From an uncultured Lachnospiraceae bacterium (GTDB taxonomy: Bacteria; Bacillota; Clostridia; Lachnospirales; Lachnospiraceae), in contig CAJUFU010000044.1 in assembly GCA_910585555.1 (NCBI GenBank), forward strand, positions 1-23,467: a stretch of DNA of 23,467 nt, written 5' to 3'. The position numbers and the translations under genes are program-made. Within the stretch, counting starts at the first letter, position 1. Every line of letters starts with the position of its first letter. Under the pieces are notes generated by a model, which saw only the letters and a program-made list of their open reading frames with translations, was not told the DNA's origin and ran no database searches. Of the stretch, positions 7,825 through 15,231 are shown in pieces.

Positions 7825-10800
7825 ATCGAGATTCCTGTCTCTGTTGTTAGCAGTATTGTTGTGTATTCTACCGGTGATGAATGTCTTGGCGGAGGAAGAG
7901 GAGACCTCCGTGGAGGAGGAAGTCATCAGTGTGGAGGATGCCAATGAGACGATTGATTCCTACAATGATGAAGAGATAGCGTGGGAAGAGGTACATATTA
8001 AAAATTTGGAAGATTTGCAGGCGTTTTCCAGAAATTGTTGGCTGGATACCTGGTCTTTGAATAAGAAGGTGTATCTGGAAGAAGATATCACAGTTTCCAG
8101 CAGCGAGTTTGTACCCATCCCCACCTTCGGCGGATATTTTGACGGGCAGGGGCATACGATAAACGGATTGACGATCAGAGATTCTGTTTCTTATGTGGGG
8201 TTGTTCTGTGACACGCAGCCTTCGGCGGTTATTGCTAATCTGAAGGTGCAGGGGACCGTCAGGCCTTCTGGTAAACAGATGGTGGTTGGCGGTATTGCAG
8301 GGGATAACAGAGGTATTATTTTAAATTGTGCCTTTGAGGGTACTGTAAAAGGAAATGATTATGTGGGCGGTATCACAGGTATCAATGAATTAAGCGGTAT
8401 CCTGATAGAGTGCAAAGCAGATGGTACGATTACAGGGGCCCATTACAGCGGCGGTATCGCAGGGCATAATGTGGGTAACATTGTGGGATGTCATAACCGG
8501 GCAGACGTAAATATTTACAATGAAGATAAAGGAAAATCTCTGGAAGATATTAACCTAGAGCAGTATAAAGCCGGGCTTTTAAATCCGGAAGATAACAGTG
8601 ATAAGGCTGAAAAAGCATCGGCCGTTCAGAGTAACGTGGATACAGGCGGTATTGCAGGGCTGTCTACGGGAATTATACAGGGCTGCAAAAATACTGGTAC
8701 GATTGGCTATGAACATGTGGGTTATAACGTGGGCGGTATCGTGGGCCGGCAGTCCGGTTATGTGTATGCCTGCGAAAATACAGGTATCGTCTACGGACGT
8801 AAAGATGTGGGCGGCATTGCAGGGCAGGCGGAACCTTATATTGCCGTGGATTTGTCTGAGGATATCGTAAGGCAGTTGTCCGATCATATCAATGTGATGC
8901 ACGATCAGATTGGTAAGTTGTTAGACGACGCGGGGAATGAATCGGATATCCTTTCTAACCGCTTGACAGTGATTCAGGATTTTGCCAATAAGGCATTGGA
9001 TGATACCTCTTATCTTGCGGACAGAACGGTAGAGTGGACGGATGGTGTGGTCGGTTCCGTCAATGAAGCGATCAGCCGATTTGATTATATAGTGGAAGAG
9101 ACTTCCAAAAATGACGGATTCATAGACCAGAGTAAAAATGCTGCGGGGAATGTCAAGGATGCGGCCAAAGAGCTGGCAGATATGGTAGATTCCATGGATA
9201 TTTGGCAGTATGTCACCCCGGAAGAGCTGGAAGAGTATGATGAGGCCAAGGCCACGATGAAGGAGGCGTCAGAGAAACATGCCGAGGATTATGAGGATTA
9301 TTTGAAGGCGTATAAGAATTATTGTATTGATTGGGTTAGATTCAATGCGCCGGATGATAAATATACGGATGATACCGATGGACATCCCCATGAGCTGGAT
9401 TTGAGGCCGATTGTAGAAGGGGATGGTCTGCAAAAGGAATGGGCAGGGGGCGACCCTGAGGATTACTTAGAGGTGACGGAATGGGTACATTGGCTTGGAC
9501 ATCCGAGTGATATGGATGTTGATGATACATCTGCTTTTCCGGGTGAAGGTGACCAGGGTGATTTAGACCGTCAGCTTTTAGAGGACGCTTCGCAGAAGAT
9601 GAAGGATGAGAGAAAGGAGGCCGAGTTAGGAGCTTCCTATTATGCAGATGAGCAGTACCGAGAGCAATATGGAGAAGACGCCGATTATGCCAAGGATATG
9701 GAAGAATACCTGGCTACGATCTCTGATATTGCCACAAGGCATACCGATGAGATGACAGAAGATGTCAGAGACAGTCTGAATGATGCCATCGATTATGCCA
9801 AGGATGCCACGGATAATATGGAAACGGCGGGGAATCAATTTAAATACATTTTTGATACACTGAACGAGAAAGAAGATATCGTATTTCCGCAGCTTGGCGG
9901 TGATTATCGTTCAGCCACAGGGAGTCTGAATTCCAATTTGAAAAGTATCTCAGAAAATATGGGATATTTAAATGATGAGATGTCAGCCTCAAATGATTTG
10001 ATTGGAGACGATTTAGCAGATGTCAACGACCAGTTCAGCGAGATTATGCTGTTGTATACGGATGCGCTGGACGGTGTTTTGGATATGGATTATTCAGGTA
10101 TCTATGAGGATAATTCTCAAGAAAATGCAGAAGAGAGCATAGATGCCACGATTGCAGATTGTGTGAATACCGGGACTGTCAGGGCAGATATTAATGTGTC
10201 CGGAATTGCCGGAACAATGGCGATTGAATACGATTTTGACCTAGAAGGCGATGTGACAGGTATAGAAGATGCCAGGGCCAATTCCACCTTCCTGACAAAA
10301 TGTGTTCTCAGACAGAATATAAATGATGGTGCCATTACTGCGCAGAAAAGTTATACCGGCGGTATTGTCGGCCTGCAGGAAATGGGTACTATCCTGCGAT
10401 GTGAGAATTACGGCAGGATTGAGAGTGAATCCGGAGATTATGTAGGAGGCATTGCTGGGCAGTCATTGTCCCATATTACCAATGGGTATGCTAAGTGCTT
10501 GGTATCCGGAGGAGAATATGTGGCAGGAATCGCTGGTTATGGAAGCGACATCGAGAATAGCATCGCCATGGTGAGGGTGAAGGAGGCAGCGGCCTTTTAC
10601 GGAGCCATTGCAGGATGGGTGAATGACGAAGAAAAAGTACAGAATAATTACTTCGTATCAGAAGAGATTGCCGGCATTGACAGAATCAGCTACAGCGGCA
10701 GGGCGGAACCCCTTGCCTATCAGGATTTGCTGGAGATAGAGGGACTGCCTGAAAGATTTCATATGATGCGTATTACTTTCTATGCAGATGAGGAAAAAGT

Positions 10801-11446
10801 GCAGAGTCTGGATTGCCCTTACGGCGGCAGTCTTCGTGTCGAACAGTACCCTGAAATACCGGTGAAAGAAGGTTTCTATGCGGATTGGGATATTAAGGGG
10901 ATTGGCAGAGTCTTATCCGATGAGGACGTGACGGTAGAATATGTGCGCTATCTGACAACATTGGCCGGAAGCCAGATCAGGGAAAACGGACAGTCTGCAG
11001 TCCTGGTGGATGGCACATTCAAGACGGAAGATGAGCTGCGGGATACAAAGAGTGATACGACAGGGATTGTGATTGAGGGGATTGAACCGGAAGAGATACT
11101 GGAACACTGGCAGCTTGCTTTTCCTGGGGACGGTAATGAGCAGCATCAGATACGATACCAGGCACCCCAAGGCCAGACAGATGGAATTCTAATCTATATA
11201 AAAAATGACAATGGATGGACCGAAGCTGAGACAAAAATGATGGGAATATACTACTTGTTCACCATCGATGGAGATGAGACAGAGATTGTGGTCTGTAATG
11301 TGGCAAACAGTATCATGGATTATTCAGTTTATATTGGTGCCGGCGGGGTGGCAGTCATTGTCCTGATTGTGATAATCATATGTAAACGTAGAAAGAAAAA
11401 GAAGAAAAAATCAGTTCCTGTCACAGAAAAAAGTGTAGAAAATTAG
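7817..11446 (+). CDS. Secreted membrane-anchored GLUG-repeat/coiled-coil protein
   Basis: A 1209-residue extracellular protein. Residues 1-25 are a signal peptide ending VLA, followed by an acidic stretch. Residues about 75-345 contain GLUG-type repeats (VGGIAGDNRGII, VGGITGIN, SGGIAGHNVGNI, TGGIAGLSTGII, VGGIVGRQSGYV, VGGIAGQ), expected to stack as a beta-solenoid. Residues about 350-775 are hydrophilic and helix-rich with heptad-like spacing (coiled coil), including a very acidic Trp-containing insert near 515-600. GLUG repeats resume at about 775-940 (VSGIAGT, TGGIVGLQ, VGGIAGQ, VAGIAGY). An ITFYADEEK...VPVKEGFYADWD segment near 980-1040 resembles the InlB beta-grasp type. A membrane helix (about 1173-1193) and a KRRKKKKKK tail end the protein. 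There is no LPXTG. It overlaps the MMPL gene by 8 bases with AGGGAGGTGG before the ATG, so translation is coupled. I infer that it is the outer partner of that pump. Confidence 0.88.
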   Translation: MNKSRFLSLLLAVLLCILPVMNVLAEEEETSVEEEVISVEDANETIDSYNDEEIAWEEVHIKNLEDLQAFSRNCWLDTWSLNKKVYLEEDITVSSSEFVPIPTFGGYFDGQGHTINGLTIRDSVSYVGLFCDTQPSAVIANLKVQGTVRPSGKQMVVGGIAGDNRGIILNCAFEGTVKGNDYVGGITGINELSGILIECKADGTITGAHYSGGIAGHNVGNIVGCHNRADVNIYNEDKGKSLEDINLEQYKAGLLNPEDNSDKAEKASAVQSNVDTGGIAGLSTGIIQGCKNTGTIGYEHVGYNVGGIVGRQSGYVYACENTGIVYGRKDVGGIAGQAEPYIAVDLSEDIVRQLSDHINVMHDQIGKLLDDAGNESDILSNRLTVIQDFANKALDDTSYLADRTVEWTDGVVGSVNEAISRFDYIVEETSKNDGFIDQSKNAAGNVKDAAKELADMVDSMDIWQYVTPEELEEYDEAKATMKEASEKHAEDYEDYLKAYKNYCIDWVRFNAPDDKYTDDTDGHPHELDLRPIVEGDGLQKEWAGGDPEDYLEVTEWVHWLGHPSDMDVDDTSAFPGEGDQGDLDRQLLEDASQKMKDERKEAELGASYYADEQYREQYGEDADYAKDMEEYLATISDIATRHTDEMTEDVRDSLNDAIDYAKDATDNMETAGNQFKYIFDTLNEKEDIVFPQLGGDYRSATGSLNSNLKSISENMGYLNDEMSASNDLIGDDLADVNDQFSEIMLLYTDALDGVLDMDYSGIYEDNSQENAEESIDATIADCVNTGTVRADINVSGIAGTMAIEYDFDLEGDVTGIEDARANSTFLTKCVLRQNINDGAITAQKSYTGGIVGLQEMGTILRCENYGRIESESGDYVGGIAGQSLSHITNGYAKCLVSGGEYVAGIAGYGSDIENSIAMVRVKEAAAFYGAIAGWVNDEEKVQNNYFVSEEIAGIDRISYSGRAEPLAYQDLLEIEGLPERFHMMRITFYADEEKVQSLDCPYGGSLRVEQYPEIPVKEGFYADWDIKGIGRVLSDEDVTVEYVRYLTTLAGSQIRENGQSAVLVDGTFKTEDELRDTKSDTTGIVIEGIEPEEILEHWQLAFPGDGNEQHQIRYQAPQGQTDGILIYIKNDNGWTEAETKMMGIYYLFTIDGDETEIVVCNVANSIMDYSVYIGAGGVAVIVLIVIIICKRRKKKKKKSVPVTEKSVEN

Positions 11447-11479
11447 TAAACGAAATAACGTTCTCTTGTAGAAGACAAC

Positions 11480-11507
11480 ATAAGCCGGAACAAAAGTTCC
11501 GGCTTAT
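11480..11507. terminator. Bidirectional terminator stem between convergent operons
   Basis: ATAAGCCGGAAC-AAAA-GTTCCGGCTTAT is a perfect 12-bp GC-rich stem with a 4-base loop. It sits between the GLUG gene stop (11446) and the stop of the last antiporter gene (11509). The downstream T-tracts are poor on both strands, but position and stability fit a shared terminator. Confidence 0.8.
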
Positions 11508-11508
11508 A

Positions 11509-13632
11509 TTACATTCCAAATACATCTTTGATAAAAAGATAGGCAACAGTCAAAATCAATCCCACGCAGAAGAGGAGCAGTCCAAAGGACATGCTTCTGG
11601 CAATCATCATGCTGTTTTCGCTGAATTCTTCGTAGGAGAGAGCAAACTTATGGTCGTAATCCCGGTTTTTGGGGTGCTTTCTGTGAATGGTGTGATTACC
11701 AAGCCATTGAAAGTACGATGCGATACAGGCGAGCATATGCGTGAGAGGCGTGCCTTGCGGTAATTCTCTTGGCAGTTTGCTGTCCCGATAGAGCGTCTTT
11801 CTAAGTGTCACTACAATAGTATCTACAAGGCTGTCCAGAAACCTGCAGATGATACCGCATGTAAAAGGAAGAATTCTTAATAGAACAGGCCGGTAAAGGA
11901 ATTCCTCCAAATCCATCCAATGGGGCAGGCGGTTTACATATGCCCGCGCAGACACTTCCGGGTCAGGCCGTTTCATCAGCCAGAATCGTACTGCGATAGC
12001 GTAAAATAAAGCGCCAATGATAAGGGAAATGACAGCACCGCTCAAGTTTGTGAAAGAAAAGTATGAGAGTGCTTCGGTCAAAGGCTTTGTCTGTAAGAAA
12101 GTCTGTCCCATATCGGCTATACCGTCCATGATAATACCCGGGAAAATTCCCATAATCGGCAACAGAGAAGCGCATACAGTCAACACAGAGGCACTTATTT
12201 TATTCATATAGTTCTTATGCATGTTATCATACTTTTCCTGCACAGCTGGGTTGGTGTTCTTTTCCAGGAAAAGACAGACGTAGAGCTTTGTCATATAGGC
12301 GATTGTCAGTCCGCCGCTTATAAGGAAGACCCATTCAATTCCTTTCATAAAGGAGGCGGAGAAAAGGCCGGCACTTGTGCCAGGGCGGATTAGATTGATA
12401 TACTCTACAATACTTTCATGCAGAAGCGTCTTACTGATATAACCATTCCAGAGAGGGATACCGCCAATACCCAGCGCGCCCATTAAGAATATATAGTTAA
12501 GGAGCGGCTTCTTTCGCCCGAACCCCCGAATCTCGTTTAAATCCAGTTTGTGCACATTCATAAAGACCACACCGGCGGCCATAAAGAGTACCAGCTTAAT
12601 CAAGGAGTGGTTCACCATATGGAGCAGGCTCCCGCGCATAGCCAGCGTATTATCCTCGCCCAGTAGTCCCGACATGCCGATACCGACCAGAATGAAGCCT
12701 ATCTGCGAGACGGAAGAACAAGCCAGAGTTCTTTTCAAATCTATGGACAACAGGGCCAGCAGGGCGCCAATGACCATGGTACATACACCTAAGAGTAGAA
12801 TCAGGCTACCCCAGAGGGTAGAACCCAGAAAGAGATAGGATGTCAGAATCAGGACACCGTAAACACCTGCTTTCGTCAGAATACCTGACAAGAGCGCAGA
12901 TGCCGGAGCCGGAGCCACAGGATGGGCTTTTGGCAGCCAGATATGCAGAGGAAAGGCGCCGGCTTTTGCACCAAAGCCGAATAACAGACAAAGCCCTGCA
13001 ATCCAAATCTGGGCAGAATCGATGCTGCCATGGGCAAGGATACCCGACAGGTCGCGGAAGAATAGGGTGCCCGTTGCATGATAGAGAAGAAATATGCCCA
13101 TTAACATGACCAGTCCGCCGATGACAGCTACGGCCAGATAAGTAGCGGCGGCCCGCAGGGATTCTTTTTTCTCATCATGTGCCACCCAGACATAAGAGGT
13201 AAAGGACATAATCTCAAAAAAGATAAAAGTGGTATAAAAATCCGCCGAGAAAAATACGCCTTCCGTAGCACCTAAGGTAAGGAGCAGGAAGAGATAATAG
13301 CGGTTACGATTGCGATAATGGCCGAAATATTCTCTGGAAAAAAGGGTACTGGTAAACCACATAAAGGCCGCAATGGTTCCATATAATCCTCGGAAACCGT
13401 CCAGCGTAAAATGAAGCCCCATACCGCAGACATAGGGAATCTCTATGAGAAGTCCTGAAACATTTGGCGTTGTAATTGTCTGTGCGGCCAGACAGAGACA
13501 TAGAATAAAGGTAATGCATGTTACGGCACTTGCCAGATTGTCTCGTAATTTTTTATGGGTACGGCCCACAATGTAGCAGAGAACTGCCGCCGCCATGGGC
13601 AGGAAGATTGCACTGTAAAGTAGGATATTCAT
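11509..13632 (-). CDS. NuoL/HyfB-like proton-conducting subunit with long C-terminal extension
   Basis: A 707-residue polytopic membrane protein of the complex I/Mrp antiporter family (proton_antipo_M domain), last gene of the operon. The channel residues are in place: Glu140 (TM5, FIFFEIMSF), Lys223 (TM7, FGFGAKAGAFPLHIWLP), Lys254 (TM8, ILTKAGVY) and Lys401 (TM12, NGYISKTLL). After the 14-helix core comes an extra membrane helix (SGAVISLIIGALFYAIAVRF). Next is a segment of about 120 residues with amphipathic stretches, then a final helix (GLLLFCVGLILTVAYLF). This layout recalls the NuoL lateral helix plus its terminal TM. The frame opens at 13686, but I chose the ATG at 13632, which has GGAG six bases upstream. 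The gap to the gene before it holds a 60-nt hairpin and a duplicated start region, unlike every other junction here. Confidence 0.87.
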   Translation of the reverse strand: MNILLYSAIFLPMAAAVLCYIVGRTHKKLRDNLASAVTCITFILCLCLAAQTITTPNVSGLLIEIPYVCGMGLHFTLDGFRGLYGTIAAFMWFTSTLFSREYFGHYRNRNRYYLFLLLTLGATEGVFFSADFYTTFIFFEIMSFTSYVWVAHDEKKESLRAAATYLAVAVIGGLVMLMGIFLLYHATGTLFFRDLSGILAHGSIDSAQIWIAGLCLLFGFGAKAGAFPLHIWLPKAHPVAPAPASALLSGILTKAGVYGVLILTSYLFLGSTLWGSLILLLGVCTMVIGALLALLSIDLKRTLACSSVSQIGFILVGIGMSGLLGEDNTLAMRGSLLHMVNHSLIKLVLFMAAGVVFMNVHKLDLNEIRGFGRKKPLLNYIFLMGALGIGGIPLWNGYISKTLLHESIVEYINLIRPGTSAGLFSASFMKGIEWVFLISGGLTIAYMTKLYVCLFLEKNTNPAVQEKYDNMHKNYMNKISASVLTVCASLLPIMGIFPGIIMDGIADMGQTFLQTKPLTEALSYFSFTNLSGAVISLIIGALFYAIAVRFWLMKRPDPEVSARAYVNRLPHWMDLEEFLYRPVLLRILPFTCGIICRFLDSLVDTIVVTLRKTLYRDSKLPRELPQGTPLTHMLACIASYFQWLGNHTIHRKHPKNRDYDHKFALSYEEFSENSMMIARSMSFGLLLFCVGLILTVAYLFIKDVFGM

Positions 13633-13634
13633 AG

Positions 13635-13691
13635 TTTTCTCCATTTCTGCGCTGCCTTTTGCGCATAAATTCAATCTTTTCTCCATTTCTG
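13635..13691 (-). repeat. Direct repeat duplicating the start region of the NuoL-like gene
   Basis: On the minus strand CAGAAATGGAGAAAA occurs at 13691-13677 and again at 13649-13635, 42 bases (14 codons) apart. Beyond the 15 identical bases the match continues to TTGAAT versus ATGAAT, so both copies present a GGAG followed six bases later by an in-frame potential start codon. Only the inner copy has ATG. Confidence 0.75.
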
Positions 13692-13693
13692 TT

Positions 13694-13753
13694 TAGTACA
13701 TCAAATAATAAGTTTCCAGCTATATGGCTGGTTACTTATTATTCGATGTACTA
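13694..13753 (-). other. 60-nt intercistronic hairpin between two antiporter genes
   Basis: On the minus strand the arm 13753-13734 (starting TAGTACATCG) pairs with 13713-13694 (ending GATGTACTA) over 20 bases. The only irregularity is a G-U wobble, which would be an A-C mismatch on the other strand. Inside this, after a symmetric AA/AA loop, CCAGC pairs with GCTGG around a 6-base loop. The first three bases are the stop codon of the upstream gene. There is no T-tract, so it is not a classic terminator. An RNA-processing or stabilising element, an attenuator, or a small palindromic repeat insertion are all possible. Confidence 0.8.
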
Positions 13754-15214
13754 GTATACGCCGTTAGCTACCTCGTAGAAAAAATTCACGATTGGTTGCG
13801 AATGTACGCCAAACAAAATAATGAACACAGTAAATACGAAAAGCGGTAAAAGCATTTTCCAGTTAGGGTCATGTGCTGTTTGTATCCGACTGTCATCGAA
13901 GTCTCTGCCGGGGAAGAAAGCCCGCACCACAATAGAGAGCATATAAATTGCCGTTAACAATGCCGACACCAGCAGACAGGCAATCCCTGCATAGGCTAGA
14001 GGGTTCTGGCTGTCAATGGCAGCTCCTGCCAGATTCCATTTACTGATAAACCCAGCCAGACCAGGCACACCCATGAGTGCAAGGGCGGAGACGGTAAAGA
14101 TGCCGAAGACACAGGGCATTTTGTAACCCAGGCCGTCTAGTTCATGTACGTAGTGCTTGTCCGTCTGGTGCATGACAGCGCCGGCACAGAAGAAGGAAGA
14201 AATCTTCATAACGGCGTGAAACACCAGGTGTGTCAGGGCTCCGGTCAGTCCAAGAGGTGTCATAATGACTGCGCCGAACAGGATATAAGACAGGTTGCTG
14301 ATGGTAGAGTAGGCCAGTCTGCGCTTGAGGTGTGTTTCTTTTACAGCGCGGCTGCAGCCATACACAATGGTAAACATCACAACCACCATTACTGCGGTCT
14401 GTGCCCAAGTACCCCGCAGAAATGTCGTACCGAAACTGAAATAGGTCAGCCGGATGATGGCAAAAGCACCTGACTTTACCACAGCGACAGCGTGAAGCAG
14501 TGCGGTGACAGGGGTGGGGGCAACACCTGCCTGAGGCAGCCAGGAATTAAAAGGACAGACGGCGGCTTTGACGCCGAACCCCATAAAGGCCATGACGTAA
14601 ATGAGCAGCAGGATATTGGTTTTATCACCGATTTTTGTCAAATCCAGAACGCCGCCCAGAATAAAGTCCGTTGTATTTCCATAGACGATGACCATGATCA
14701 GGCCGATAAAGGCAAAGGCGGCACCGCCCAGAGAATAATATAAATATTTTCTGCTGGCAAGGACAGCTTCTCTGGTCAGTGTGTGCATGACCAGGGGAAC
14801 GGTGACTAATGTCAATAGTTCGTAGAAGAAATACATGGTCAGCAGATTGGAGGCAAAAGCGATACCAAGTGTCACGCCATAGGTCATAGTATAAAAGAGG
14901 AAAAAAGTGTTTTCATGCTCTTCCTTTGTCATATATTCAAAGGCATACAGCGTCGCAAAGGGCCAAAGCCCGGAGACCAGTCCGGCGAAAACCATGCTCA
15001 TGCCGTCTACCCGGAAACTGATGTTCAAATCACCCGTAAAATGGGCCAGCAGAAAGGTACTGTCAGAATGATGCAGCAACAGATACCACACAAGTATGCT
15101 GTTTAAAACGACGGCTCCCTCCAGGAAAATTTCCTTATGGCTTCTTTGACGAAAGGGAAGCAGAGGAGCCAGGATTCCGACAATAATTGGCAATAGAATA
15201 ATGCAAATGATCAT
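13751..15214 (-). CDS. NuoM/MrpD-like proton-conducting subunit (second extra copy)
   Basis: A 487-residue, roughly 14-helix membrane subunit of the proton_antipo_M family. The key residues are Glu132 (TM5, FFYELLTL), Lys216 (TM7, GFGVKAAVCPF), Lys247 (TM8, VVKSGAF) and Lys392 (TM12, GFISKWNL). The conserved loop after TM7 differs from its neighbours: it reads PFNSWLPQAGVAPTPVTALLHAV, with Asn223 where the paralogues have His, and GVAPTPVT instead of PVAPAPAS. That looks like specialisation rather than decay. I chose the ATG at 15214, preceded by AAAAGGAGAAG. An upstream in-frame ATG at 15340 would run 42 codons inside the previous gene. It starts 17 bases after the preceding stop. Confidence 0.88.
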   Translation of the reverse strand: MIICIILLPIIVGILAPLLPFRQRSHKEIFLEGAVVLNSILVWYLLLHHSDSTFLLAHFTGDLNISFRVDGMSMVFAGLVSGLWPFATLYAFEYMTKEEHENTFFLFYTMTYGVTLGIAFASNLLTMYFFYELLTLVTVPLVMHTLTREAVLASRKYLYYSLGGAAFAFIGLIMVIVYGNTTDFILGGVLDLTKIGDKTNILLLIYVMAFMGFGVKAAVCPFNSWLPQAGVAPTPVTALLHAVAVVKSGAFAIIRLTYFSFGTTFLRGTWAQTAVMVVVMFTIVYGCSRAVKETHLKRRLAYSTISNLSYILFGAVIMTPLGLTGALTHLVFHAVMKISSFFCAGAVMHQTDKHYVHELDGLGYKMPCVFGIFTVSALALMGVPGLAGFISKWNLAGAAIDSQNPLAYAGIACLLVSALLTAIYMLSIVVRAFFPGRDFDDSRIQTAHDPNWKMLLPLFVFTVFIILFGVHSQPIVNFFYEVANGVY

Positions 15215-15231
15215 AACGGCTTCTCCTTTTC

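Noticed and set aside
8270..8850. DNA-level repeat array or CRISPR-like pattern in the GLUG gene
   Set aside because: The similarity is at the protein level (repeating GGIAG/GGIVG codons) with irregular spacing and varied DNA. It is a repeat domain, not a nucleotide repeat array.
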